DNA of 64,000 nucleotides, taken from contig BMPS01000002.1 of assembly GCA_014647715.1 (NCBI GenBank), positions 62,001-126,000 of the forward strand, written 5' to 3'. Below are positions 53,025 through 61,316 of the stretch, one piece after another. Source of the DNA: Streptomyces cinereus (GTDB taxonomy: Bacteria; Pseudomonadota; Gammaproteobacteria; Pseudomonadales; Moraxellaceae). Made by a program: the position numbers and the translations under genes. Under the pieces are notes generated by a model that saw nothing but the letters and a program-made list of their open reading frames with translations, was not told the origin of the DNA and made no database searches. Numbering within the stretch: position 1 is the stretch's first letter; every line of letters starts with the position of its first letter.

Positions 53025-54001
53025 TATTTGACTTCTTGATGTAATTTTTTCACATATTCAACTTCGTTTTTTGCCCCCAGTACCACAGGCACCCGCTGGT
53101 GGATACTGGTCGGCTCGATATCCAAAATACGGTTGATAGCATCGGTGCTCATGCCACCTGCTTGCTCAATCAGTAAGCTCATCGGATTGGCTTCATACAT
53201 CAGACGCAGTTTACCCGGTTTATCAGGGTGTTTGGTGTCAAATGGATAGCTAAAAATCCCCCCACGGCACAAAATACGGTGAATATCGCCCACCATCGCC
53301 GCCACCCAGCGCATATTATAATCTTTACCACGTACGCCAGTTTTACCCGCCGTAAACTCGTCAATATAACGCTGCATCGGTGGCAACCAATAGCGATAGT
53401 TGGAGGCGTTAATCGCATACTCTTTGGTGTCTGCACTGATTTGCACTTGGTCTTTGATTTGCACAAACGCTTTGGTGTCTGGGTCAAGACTAAACATGGC
53501 CACACCCTTGCCAAGCGTGATTGACATCACAGTTGACGTGCCATACAAAATATAACCCGATGCCAATTGCGCCGTCCCTTTTTGCAAAAAGTCCTCATCC
53601 GTCGCAGGGTGCCCTTGGTTGTTGTAGGGTAAAATCGAGAAAATTGTACCGACTGCCATATTAATATCGATATTAGATGAGCCATCAAGCGGGTCAAACA
53701 GTACCAACACGTCGCCATGTTGATTGGCAGGGGTGGCGTTATCTAATTCTTCCGAGGCCACACCCGCGCAATGCGGATTGCTACTCAAAGCGTCTAGTAA
53801 CAAATCATTGGCAATGACATCGAGCTTTTTTTGCTCTTCGCCCTGCACGTTTTGGTTACCCGCTTCGCCCAAAATATCCGCGAGTGCGCCGCGTTTGAGC
53901 AAGTCGCTGATTTGAATGCCGACTTTGGTAATGGTGGTAATGATGTCGGCAACGGCAGGTTGGGCGTTTTGCGTGGCAAGATAAGTTTCAAGATTTGACA
54001 T
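53024..54001 (-). CDS. fbp: Fructose-1,6-bisphosphatase class I
   Basis: A 325-residue class I FBPase, the gluconeogenic phosphatase. The metal site is [24 protein letters not shown]; other blocks are [64 protein letters not shown] and [18 protein letters not shown]. Motifs and length are normal. With ppc and the Epd/GapB-like dehydrogenase it fits an organism living on acids and amino acids rather than sugars. The stop overlaps the start of the SpoU methyltransferase gene by one base. It is divergent from pyrB. Confidence 0.95.
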   Translation of the reverse strand: MSNLETYLATQNAQPAVADIITTITKVGIQISDLLKRGALADILGEAGNQNVQGEEQKKLDVIANDLLLDALSSNPHCAGVASEELDNATPANQHGDVLVLFDPLDGSSNIDINMAVGTIFSILPYNNQGHPATDEDFLQKGTAQLASGYILYGTSTVMSITLGKGVAMFSLDPDTKAFVQIKDQVQISADTKEYAINASNYRYWLPPMQRYIDEFTAGKTGVRGKDYNMRWVAAMVGDIHRILCRGGIFSYPFDTKHPDKPGKLRLMYEANPMSLLIEQAGGMSTDAINRILDIEPTSIHQRVPVVLGAKNEVEYVKKLHQEVK

Positions 54002-54233
54002 AAGTAGACCTTATTATAAAATTATAAATTAACACCCTAAGCCAATCATATACGATTAGATAAGGTGAATTTAGACCGCATGAATTAAAAAAATATAGAC
54101 AATTTGCCGCAAATTGTAGCACTTTTTGACCCGTCGTATCAGCGATAATCGCAAAATATTGGCGTATTTATTCCAGCCGATTTACGGTAAAATAGGCAAA
54201 ATTTATACAAATAACAACAAATCTAGGTGGCTG

Positions 54234-55280
54234 ATGAATATTTTAAACACCCAAACCCTATCTAACGAAGCGCTACAGAGCAAGCTTGATCAGGCGATGG
54301 CAAAGCCAGAACTGACCGAAACAGGTGATTTGCGGCATTTTATCGGCGTAGAAGGGTTATCCAAAGCCCAGCTGATGGCTATCATCGAAAAAGCCAATGG
54401 TTACTTAACTGACAATGCCGGTCGCCCCAACAGCATCCGCAACAGTGATGAGCTTGAAGGCTGTACGGTGATGAATTTGTTCTTTGAGAATTCTACCCGT
54501 ACTCGCACCACCTTTGATGTGGCTGCCAAACGTCTTGGCGCCAGTGTCATCAGTATCGATATTGCCAAATCCAGCACCCAAAAAGGCGAAAGCTTACGAG
54601 ATACGCTGTGGAATCTTGAAGCCATGACAGCGGATATCTTTGTGGTGCGTCATTCATCGAGTGGGGCTGCGCATTTTATGGCAACCGAAGTCACCCCAAA
54701 TATTGCCATCATCAACGGTGGTGACGGCTGGCACGCGCATCCAACCCAAGCCATGCTCGATATGCTCACGATTTATCGTGAAGCGCCAAGACCGTTTGAG
54801 GAATTAACGGTAGCGATTATCGGCGATATCAAGCATAGCCGCGTTGCCCGTTCAGACATTGCAGCACTCAAAACCTTGGGAGTTAAAGAAATTCGCGTCG
54901 TGGCGCCCAAGACATTATTACCAAAAGGCATTGAGCGTTATGGTGTCAGTGTCTATAACGATTTGGACGCGGCGGTGGTTGACTGTGATGTCATCATTGG
55001 TCTGCGTATTCAAAATGAGCGTATTGGCTCGCCGCTGTTGCCATCGACATCCGAGTATTTTAAAGCCTATGGCATCACCACCGAACGCCTTGCCCATGCC
55101 AAACCTGACGCGCTTGTCATGCACCCGGGACCGATGAATCGCGGCGTTGAAATCTCATCAGCTGTTGCCGATGGCGAGCAATCGGTGATTTTAAAACAAG
55201 TCAATAACGGCATTGCGGTGCGTATGGCGGTGTTGGCACTGGCTATGCAAGGGCAACGTGCCGCACGCAGCGCATCTTAA
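54234..55280 (+). CDS. pyrB: Aspartate carbamoyltransferase, catalytic subunit
   Basis: A 348-residue ATCase, which joins carbamoyl phosphate and aspartate in pyrimidine synthesis. Key segments are the carbamoyl-phosphate site [76 protein letters not shown], and C-terminal [17 protein letters not shown]. The frame runs to 54126, but AGGTGG at 54225-54230 points to ATG 54234. About 35 residues precede the enzyme core, as in the long PyrB of pseudomonads, which forms a dodecamer with an inactive dihydroorotase. The dihydroorotase-like gene follows. Confidence 0.95.
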   Translation: MNILNTQTLSNEALQSKLDQAMAKPELTETGDLRHFIGVEGLSKAQLMAIIEKANGYLTDNAGRPNSIRNSDELEGCTVMNLFFENSTRTRTTFDVAAKRLGASVISIDIAKSSTQKGESLRDTLWNLEAMTADIFVVRHSSSGAAHFMATEVTPNIAIINGGDGWHAHPTQAMLDMLTIYREAPRPFEELTVAIIGDIKHSRVARSDIAALKTLGVKEIRVVAPKTLLPKGIERYGVSVYNDLDAAVVDCDVIIGLRIQNERIGSPLLPSTSEYFKAYGITTERLAHAKPDALVMHPGPMNRGVEISSAVADGEQSVILKQVNNGIAVRMAVLALAMQGQRAARSAS

Positions 55281-55300
55281 AATTTAGCAAAAAAAATGAC

Positions 55301-55330
55301 AAAGTAGGCAAAACCAAAGTAGGCAAAACC
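55301..55330 (+). repeat. Perfect 15-bp tandem duplication at start of pyrC'
   Basis: AAAGTAGGCAAAACC occurs twice head to tail, 55301-55315 and 55316-55330, ending directly before ATG 55331. It brings two GTAGG-like sequences near the start codon. Confidence 0.95.
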
Positions 55331-56497
55331 ATGACGCTTCAAAATCTTTTACCTGCCAATTGGCAATTTGATACCACGCAGCTTAACCCTATCGACAGCG
55401 ATGGCAAATGGCTATTACCGCCGCTGGTGGATTTATGTGCGCGCCTGCGTGAACCTGGGCACCAGTCGCATGGCACACTAAAATCAGAAGGCGCCGCGGC
55501 TCGAAAAAACGGTTTTTTGCATGTGGTTATACCACCTGATACCAATCCCGTGCTTGAGAACGGCTCATTACTGGCAGGCTTGCGAGAGCGAGCTTATCAA
55601 GATGGCGGCATCTATCTGCATGTATTGGGGGCGATGACCGCAGGTCTTGAAGGTGAAAAACCCGCCAATATGCTTGGGCTGAAGCAAGGTGGCATCATCG
55701 GGGTCAGCAATGCTCGTCGCAAATTCGCCAATGATGACGTACTACTGCAAGCCCTTGATTATGCGGCGACTTATGACATCAAAGTATTTTTTTACCCTGA
55801 TGAACCCAGTTTATCCAAAAACGGCGTCGCCCATGATGGCTACATCGCATCTTATCACGGCTTGGCAGGGATTCCTTGGATTGCTGAAACGGTGGCATTA
55901 TCCAAGCAGCTGTTGATTGTCGAAGAAACAGGCGTATCGGCACATTTTGGTCAGCTGACCACCAAATCATCGATTGATTTGATTCGCTGGGCGAAACAAA
56001 GGGGCTTGCCGGTGACCTGTGATGTGGCAATGCACCAATTACATTTAACCGATGATGCGTTGATTGGTTTTAATGCCTTGGCGTATGTGTTGCCACCCCT
56101 GCGTTCCAATACAGACAAAAAAGCGCTGCAAGAGGGCTTGCAAGATGGCACGATTGATGCGATATGTAGCCACCATGAGCCATTGGCAAAAACCGCTAAA
56201 CAAGCGCCATTTGCGGAGTGTAAACCCGGTATTAGCAATTTTGATACTTTTATGGGGCTCGCTTGTCAATTGGTCAAAGAAGGTATTTTGACCCCAGAGC
56301 AGCTAGTAGAAAAAATCGCACTCAACCCTGCAAAAATCGCTGGAATTGAAGCAAGCTATCATCAAACGGGCGGGGCGGTGCTGGTTGACCCTAGTCTGAC
56401 TTGGACGGTGACAAAAGAATCGATGATATCACAAGGCAAAAATACGCCATTTATCAATAGCGAACTGACAGGGAAAGTCGAGCAAGTGTATTTTTAG
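55331..56497 (+). CDS. Non-catalytic dihydroorotase-like protein (PyrC')
   Basis: A 388-residue dihydroorotase homologue with typical PPLVDL..LREPG, MTAGLEGEKPANM, VEETGVSAHFGQLTT, CDVAMHQLHL and GISNFDTFMGLA segments. The metal-binding HxH of active dihydroorotases is replaced by C36 and R38 (VDLCARLREPG), and the catalytic Asp region reads CSHHEPLAKTAKQ. It is therefore very likely inactive, as in pseudomonad PyrC', whose role is to stabilise PyrB as a dodecamer. It follows pyrB by 50 bp in an operon. A 15-bp duplication abuts its start. A true PyrC must be elsewhere. Confidence 0.88.
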   Translation: MTLQNLLPANWQFDTTQLNPIDSDGKWLLPPLVDLCARLREPGHQSHGTLKSEGAAARKNGFLHVVIPPDTNPVLENGSLLAGLRERAYQDGGIYLHVLGAMTAGLEGEKPANMLGLKQGGIIGVSNARRKFANDDVLLQALDYAATYDIKVFFYPDEPSLSKNGVAHDGYIASYHGLAGIPWIAETVALSKQLLIVEETGVSAHFGQLTTKSSIDLIRWAKQRGLPVTCDVAMHQLHLTDDALIGFNALAYVLPPLRSNTDKKALQEGLQDGTIDAICSHHEPLAKTAKQAPFAECKPGISNFDTFMGLACQLVKEGILTPEQLVEKIALNPAKIAGIEASYHQTGGAVLVDPSLTWTVTKESMISQGKNTPFINSELTGKVEQVYF

Positions 56498-56540
56498 CCT
56501 TGTTTTAAGTTTGTTTCAAGATTGGATACGGTAATGAATC

Positions 56541-57065
56541 ATGCCAAAGGCGTTTAAGCAGATAGCCCCGACAGTGCCTAATAGGCATCATGCCAAGAAC
56601 GCCATCATCATGGTCGCTATCTATGAGCTTGTAAAAGGATTGGTAGCGCTTGGGGTGGCGGCTATTATTTTTGTAGGGCATGATAAATTGCAATGGATTG
56701 CGCGGGTGGTTGCACAGGCGCTGCATCGTATCATGGGTAGGGCACTGCACCACCAAATAGAAGCGCTGAATCACTATGCTTGGGTCGCCACCCAAAATTG
56801 GCAAAAAGCCTTTTGGATAGTCGTGGGCTATGCGCTGCTGCGTTTTGTGGAAGCCTATGGTCTTTATCGAGATAAGATATGGGCGTATTGGTATAGCGTT
56901 TTGGGCTACGGCGTGTTTTTACCGCTTGAGATTTATGAGTTATTTAGTAATCGGTTTAATTGGCTTAACTTTTTGATACTGCTAGTGAATGTCGTCATTG
57001 TGGTGGTGGTTTATCGCAATATGCACGCCAAAGGGTTATTGGGTAAAAAGACGACACAGGCTTAA
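56541..57065 (+). CDS. DUF2127 membrane protein
   Basis: A 174-residue membrane protein of the DUF2127 family. Segments MVAIYELVKGLVALGVAAIIFVG, WIVVGYALLRFVEAYGLYRDKIWAYWYSVLGYGVFLPLEIYEL and FNWLNFLILLVNVVIVVVVYRNM give four probable spans; the RFVEAYGLYRDKIWAYW block is the family signature. The function is unknown. It is 43 bp after pyrC' on the same strand and may be read through from it; there is no clear ribosome site. A strong terminator follows. Confidence 0.82.
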   Translation: MPKAFKQIAPTVPNRHHAKNAIIMVAIYELVKGLVALGVAAIIFVGHDKLQWIARVVAQALHRIMGRALHHQIEALNHYAWVATQNWQKAFWIVVGYALLRFVEAYGLYRDKIWAYWYSVLGYGVFLPLEIYELFSNRFNWLNFLILLVNVVIVVVVYRNMHAKGLLGKKTTQA

Positions 57066-57085
57066 GCTATCGATAAAAAAAGCGA

Positions 57086-57116
57086 GTAAAAAAGGGCAGA
57101 ATCTGCCCTTTTTTAC
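57086..57116. terminator. Strong bidirectional terminator
   Basis: A 15-bp perfect inverted repeat, GTAAAAAAGGGCAGA (57086-57100) with its complement at 57102-57116, separated by one base (effective loop about 5 nt). A/T tracts on both sides serve the convergent DUF2127 and YihY genes. Confidence 0.92.
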
Positions 57117-57137
57117 CCGCCAAACTAGTTGTCTGGT

Positions 57138-59150
57138 TTAGCTATCTGGTTTATCTTTTTCGGTAATGATACGCGGGGATTTTTTGCTTGCATTGGCTGC
57201 AATTTTTGATTTGATAAAGTTAAAAGGATTGTATGGGCTGTTAAGTACACTAGCCGGGACAATCTGACGAATTTTAGCCATTACCGCTGTATTATCACCT
57301 TTCGCTTTGTCCTCATCCGCTAGGATTTTTGACTTGACTGTTTGGGTGGTGGTAATTTCATTGCTAAAACTCGTGTCGTCTAGGTTACTGATGTCCCAAT
57401 GCATATTGTCAAAATTATTGGCATTTAAATAATTATCAATCGCAAATTTATGCTCATCTGTCGCATTGCCACTTTGTGTGGATGAGGGCGTCGCTTTATT
57501 TTCGCCATGACGGTCGTATTCACTGTTACTTTCTTCAAGCGTTTTTAGTGGACGTTTATCATCTCTCTCATCATTTGACAAGCGTGTCTGATTATCATGA
57601 CCTTGCTTAGCAACTGATGATTCATGTGATAATTCATCCGATAACTCATCGTTATTTAAGGCATTAAAATCACGCGGTTGACTCGATAAGCTACCCTGAC
57701 CTTTAAAATCAAGCGTACCATCAAAGCCAGTCGCTTGCTCGGCGTCAGTTTCTTTGATGCGTTTATCTTCATTGACCACGTCACTGACTTGACCGCCTGA
57801 TAGACCTGAACCTTCACGTTGACCGGCTAGTTTGTTGCCTTTACCTTTTTTCCCCTTATCTGGCTCAATATCTTCGGTATTTGGGGTTTGACGCGGCGCG
57901 ATACTATCAAAAATACTTGCCATCGACACATCAAAATTATATTTGAGCATGGCTTCACCACGGGCTAAGGTATTAATCCATTGCACAGTCCAAGGCGCGT
58001 TATTTTTAAGTTTTCGCAAATCCTTTTCATGCGGTAAAGGGTAAGGCATATTTTGGTAAAACTCCCAAAAACTATAATCATCTAGCGAGCGTTTGAGCAC
58101 ATATTCATCTTTATCACTGGTGGTAATGAGATTGTTATCTTGTAAAAAGCTAATATAAGTGTACCAATTTGGCATCTCTTGGCGACCTAACACATCACGC
58201 AGACCGGCTTCGGTGACGACATTGCCTTTTTTATGCTCACGGTATAACACGTTTAGCATATCCATCAAGCTAAACAAGGCATGACGAGGAAAGATTTCTT
58301 TGGTCTCAAAAATGGTTAAACAGTAGCTGATTTGCACCCCAAGCAGGATAATATTCCAAGAAATATAAATCCAAAGTAAGAACAACGGCAAAATCGCAAA
58401 CGCCCCATACACCGCTTTATAACTGGTAAAGTTGTCAACAATTACGCCAAAGGTGAGTTTTAAGATTTCAAAGATAATCCCAACCACAACACCGGCAACC
58501 AGCGCATGTTTAAAACGCACTTGGCAGCGTGGGATAAACCAATACATGGTCACCAACCCCATCAGCACAATCGCAATGGAGCCGATTTGCACCCAAATCG
58601 CCCAGTCAATCCCATAACCGCCAATTTTTTGATTTAGAAAACTTAGACTTTGCACGGTGCTTGAAATAATCATGACGATGGCAAGCACAATAGGCAACAG
58701 GGTAATAATCACCCAGTAACGCACGAGATTGAGCCAGCTGGTCTCTTTTTTTTCAACACGCCAAATTTGGTTAAACGCGGTTTCAATCGTCATTAAAGTG
58801 GAAATGGTGGTAAAAAATAAGATACCCACACCAATAATAGTTAAGTTCGATGAGTTACTGGTAAATTGGTTAAGATACTTGGTGACCTGTAATCCGGTAC
58901 TGGGCAAAATATTGCTAAATATCAAGTTTTGAATCTGCTCACGCGCTTCTGCTAACTGCGGGATGGTGGAGAGAATCACCACCAACAAGGTTAAAATCGG
59001 CACAATAGACAGCAGCGTGGTATAAGTCAATAACGCAGCTTTTTGGCTACAATTATCATCGATAAAATTTTTGATAAGGTACATCAAAAACTGCACCCAT
59101 TTATGTTTAAAAATGGATAATTTTTTTAGTTTGGCAAGGAGTTCATTCAT
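57138..59150 (-). CDS. YihY/BrkB family membrane protein with long C-terminal tail
   Basis: A 670-residue UPF0761 (YihY/BrkB) protein. The N-terminal 290 residues hold about six membrane spans and the family blocks NCSQKAALLTYTTLLSIVPIL, FNQIWRVE, LPLFLLWIYISWNIILLGVQISY. Residues about 300-400 look like a winged-helix cytoplasmic domain (GNVVTEAGLRDVLGRQEMPNWYTYI). From about 430 on the chain is low-complexity and charged, with DELSDELSHESS-like short repeats. Typical members have about 290-450 residues, so the tail of around 240 residues is exceptional. RNase BN activity once given to this family has been withdrawn; function is unknown. Confidence 0.85.
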   Translation of the reverse strand: MNELLAKLKKLSIFKHKWVQFLMYLIKNFIDDNCSQKAALLTYTTLLSIVPILTLLVVILSTIPQLAEAREQIQNLIFSNILPSTGLQVTKYLNQFTSNSSNLTIIGVGILFFTTISTLMTIETAFNQIWRVEKKETSWLNLVRYWVIITLLPIVLAIVMIISSTVQSLSFLNQKIGGYGIDWAIWVQIGSIAIVLMGLVTMYWFIPRCQVRFKHALVAGVVVGIIFEILKLTFGVIVDNFTSYKAVYGAFAILPLFLLWIYISWNIILLGVQISYCLTIFETKEIFPRHALFSLMDMLNVLYREHKKGNVVTEAGLRDVLGRQEMPNWYTYISFLQDNNLITTSDKDEYVLKRSLDDYSFWEFYQNMPYPLPHEKDLRKLKNNAPWTVQWINTLARGEAMLKYNFDVSMASIFDSIAPRQTPNTEDIEPDKGKKGKGNKLAGQREGSGLSGGQVSDVVNEDKRIKETDAEQATGFDGTLDFKGQGSLSSQPRDFNALNNDELSDELSHESSVAKQGHDNQTRLSNDERDDKRPLKTLEESNSEYDRHGENKATPSSTQSGNATDEHKFAIDNYLNANNFDNMHWDISNLDDTSFSNEITTTQTVKSKILADEDKAKGDNTAVMAKIRQIVPASVLNSPYNPFNFIKSKIAANASKKSPRIITEKDKPDS

Positions 59151-59288
59151 AGTAGTTCTTATTGATAAAAAATTTCAAAGTTTGACCATCAAATCGGCGA
59201 AAAAGGCAGTGATTGTATGGCAGTATGGTATCATATTCAAAAAAATTGTTTATTGAATTACTGTGAACAGTTTTGGTGTTTTGCAATT

Positions 59289-59311
59289 GGCAATCTGGCT
59301 AGTAGATTGCC
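59289..59311 (+). promoter_or_regulatory. Inverted repeat upstream of flavoprotein gene
   Basis: GGCAATCT (59289-59296) pairs perfectly with AGATTGCC (59304-59311) across 7 nt in the 251-bp divergent spacer. A small ATCAA-AA-TTGAT palindrome also lies within 59376-59390, close to the start at 59402. Either could be a regulator site. Confidence 0.4.
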
Positions 59312-59401
59312 TTGACCCTGCCATCAACATTCATCCATCAAAATTTATTCACCCAAACTAGCTTGACGTAACAATTATCAAAATTGATGTGAGAAAAAAC
59401 C

Positions 59402-60007
59402 ATGAGTCAACCTTATATTTTAGTCTTGTACTACAGCCAAAATGGCTCTACCAAAGATTTGGCGTATCTGGTCGCACAAGGTATTGAAGATAGCGGCACG
59501 GGCATAGCCGCTCGGATTCGCACGGTACCCAAGGTCAGTAGCGAGACTGAAAAAGTTGCGCCAAGTATTCCTGATGAAGGTGACCTGTACGCCACCATGG
59601 ATGACTTAAAAAACTGTGTGGGTCTGGCACTCGGCAGCCCCACCCATTTTGGCAATATGGCAGCATCGATGAAGTATTTTTGGGATAATAGCGTCACAAT
59701 TTGGCTGGCGGGGGATTTGCAAAACAAACCGGCATCTGTATTTACCAGTACGGGCACCATGCACGGTGGGCAGGAGACGACTTTGACTAGCATGATGACG
59801 CCGCTACTGCATCATGGTATGGTGATTGTGGGAATTTCATACAGTGAGCCTGCGCTCAATACCACGAGCCAAGGTGGAAGCCCGTATGGTGCAAGCCATG
59901 TCAGTGGCGCAAAGCATGACCACATCATGAGCGCGGACGAAAAAACCTTGGCCATCGCCCAAGGTCAACGTCTAGCCAAAATTGCCAAGGCATTACAAGC
60001 GTTATGA
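59402..60007 (+). CDS. WrbA-like NAD(P)H:quinone oxidoreductase
   Basis: A 201-residue flavodoxin-like protein of the WrbA family, which uses FMN to reduce quinones by two electrons. The phosphate-binding loop is LYYSQNGSTKDLAYLVAQGIE; further marks are GLALGSPTHFGNMAASMKYFWD (FMN isoalloxazine loop), FTSTGTMHGGQETT and GGSPYGASHVSG. The catalytic fold is complete. The stop TGA (60005-60007) lies in the first copy of a 17-bp tandem duplication whose second copy carries the start of the next gene, so the original stop-start overlap appears to have been separated. Confidence 0.88.
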   Translation: MSQPYILVLYYSQNGSTKDLAYLVAQGIEDSGTGIAARIRTVPKVSSETEKVAPSIPDEGDLYATMDDLKNCVGLALGSPTHFGNMAASMKYFWDNSVTIWLAGDLQNKPASVFTSTGTMHGGQETTLTSMMTPLLHHGMVIVGISYSEPALNTTSQGGSPYGASHVSGAKHDHIMSADEKTLAIAQGQRLAKIAKALQAL

Positions 60008-60027
60008 GAAAACAAGCGTTATGAGAG
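59995..60027 (+). repeat. 17-bp tandem duplication at gene junction
   Basis: ACAAGCGTTATGAGAA (59995-60010) and ACAAGCGTTATGAGAG (60012-60027) are two copies with a 17-bp period. Each has ATGA: copy one holds the WrbA stop, copy two the DUF2069 start at 60021. Confidence 0.92.
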
Positions 60028-60443
60028 AAAAAGACCCGCACTCACTATCTGCGCCAAAACCCATTTATCCCATCCACCGACGCTTAACCATAGTCTGGTG
60101 GTTTTGGCTGGGGTTTCGATTGCTGGCAGTACCGTTATTGACGCATTGGTTGGCAAGTGCAAAGCCTGCTATGGTCGGCGGGATTGCTTGGCAAGCTTTG
60201 TGGTTGATACCTGCGCTATTATCAACGCCGTATATCGTGAAAGGCAAAAGCCCATACGCGCTCTTGCTGCTAAGTATGCTCACTTTTGTATATTTGGGGG
60301 GCAGTGGTATGGTTGCACTAAAATACGGGTACCAGATGCATTGGGGGTTGATGGCGGTGTGGTTGATGGATTTTGTTTTGCTAGGATGGGTGAATTACTG
60401 GCTATTTATTTTGTTAAAACGATTACCAAAAATGAATGGTTAA
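60021..60443 (+). CDS. DUF2069 membrane protein
   Basis: A 140-residue DUF2069 protein with four predicted spans (LTIVWWFWLGFRLLAVPLLTHWL, GGIAWQALWLIPALLSTPYIVKG, ALLLLSMLTFVYLGGSGMVA and the terminal MAVWLMDFVLLGWVNYWLFILL). The frame is open to 59982, but ATG 60021 fits homologues and lies in the second copy of a 17-bp duplication. DUF2069 genes commonly follow wrbA-like genes in gammaproteobacteria; the function is unknown. A mini-frame (ATG 60004, six codons) ends at 60024 overlapping this start, so coupling may be kept. A terminator follows. Confidence 0.82.
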   Translation: MREKDPHSLSAPKPIYPIHRRLTIVWWFWLGFRLLAVPLLTHWLASAKPAMVGGIAWQALWLIPALLSTPYIVKGKSPYALLLLSMLTFVYLGGSGMVALKYGYQMHWGLMAVWLMDFVLLGWVNYWLFILLKRLPKMNG

Positions 60444-60448
60444 GTACA

Positions 60449-60483
60449 AAAAGAGCGTACCTAAGTCACGTACGCTCTTTTTA
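60449..60483. terminator. Bidirectional terminator
   Basis: AAAAAGAGCGTAC (60449-60461) pairs perfectly with GTACGCTCTTTTT (60471-60483) around a 9-nt loop, between convergent DUF2069 and carboxylesterase genes. Confidence 0.9.
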
Positions 60484-60509
60484 TGCTAAAAAATTATGCT
60501 AAAACATCG

Positions 60510-61178
60510 TTAGGCCAACACATCATTTAGCCATTTACCGATAATTTTGAGTTGCGGCATACATACTTGGTGCGCCATCGGATAGCTGTAAAACTGCGGC
60601 TGATAACCTTTTGACTCAAGCCATGCTTTGGCTTCTTGCCCAAGCTGTACTGGGACGACAGGGTCTTGTGTGCCATGATGAATGGCAATGTTTAGATTTT
60701 TATTAGCCTCACTTAAAGCTAGGCTGTCTTTGGTCGCTAAATAAGTCGATAGGGCTAACAGTCCGGCTAATGGTTTGTCATAGGTTAACGCGGTTTGATA
60801 AGCGACGGCGCCACCTTGCGAAAATCCTGCAATCACAATATGCTCAGGCGATACACCGCGCTCGGCTTCACGCGCGATTAACTCTCCAATCCAAGCCGCG
60901 GATTGTTCAATCTGTGCGGTGTCGATTTTGCGCTCAAGCGACATTTCCAAAATATCATACCACGCTGGCATCACATAGCCTTGGTTGATGGTTACAGGAA
61001 TGGCGGGGGCGTGAGGAAATACAAACCGTATGCCATGGTTGCCATCGAGTCCCAAGTCAGGGACGACTGGCTCAAAGTCGTGACCATTTGCGCCCAGTCC
61101 GTGTAGCCAAATGACGGCTCTATCGATGGGTAAATTGTTGGGGTTATGAATGACTTCAACGGTTTTTAATAAACTCAT
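60510..61178 (-). CDS. Carboxylesterase/phospholipase, alpha/beta hydrolase
   Basis: A 222-residue member of the carboxylesterase II / acyl-protein thioesterase-like family. It has the WLHGLGANGHDFEPVVP oxyanion region, the nucleophile elbow GFSQGG (Ser120), the Asp in HGTQDPVVPVQLG and the His in YPMAHQVCMPQ. Small cytoplasmic esterases of this type hydrolyse short-chain esters or lysophospholipids; the substrate is unknown. The frame extends to 61193, but AAAGGAG lies just upstream of ATG 61178, which is chosen. The divergent neighbour is hrpA. Confidence 0.9.
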   Translation of the reverse strand: MSLLKTVEVIHNPNNLPIDRAVIWLHGLGANGHDFEPVVPDLGLDGNHGIRFVFPHAPAIPVTINQGYVMPAWYDILEMSLERKIDTAQIEQSAAWIGELIAREAERGVSPEHIVIAGFSQGGAVAYQTALTYDKPLAGLLALSTYLATKDSLALSEANKNLNIAIHHGTQDPVVPVQLGQEAKAWLESKGYQPQFYSYPMAHQVCMPQLKIIGKWLNDVLA

Positions 61179-61316
61179 AAATTCTCCTTTCATGTGAAAC
61201 TATCAAATGTCATAAAAATAATTAGCCGATAGCTTAAAAATAGGGATAACGCTTGATTTTAGCTTATTCATACCACATTATCTAGGCAATGTTTACCATA
61301 AGAATAGCCTAAGTGA

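Noticed and set aside
54126-54233. Upstream part of the pyrB frame as coding
   Set aside because: The translated leader is not like ATCase N-termini and AGGTGG supports ATG 54234.
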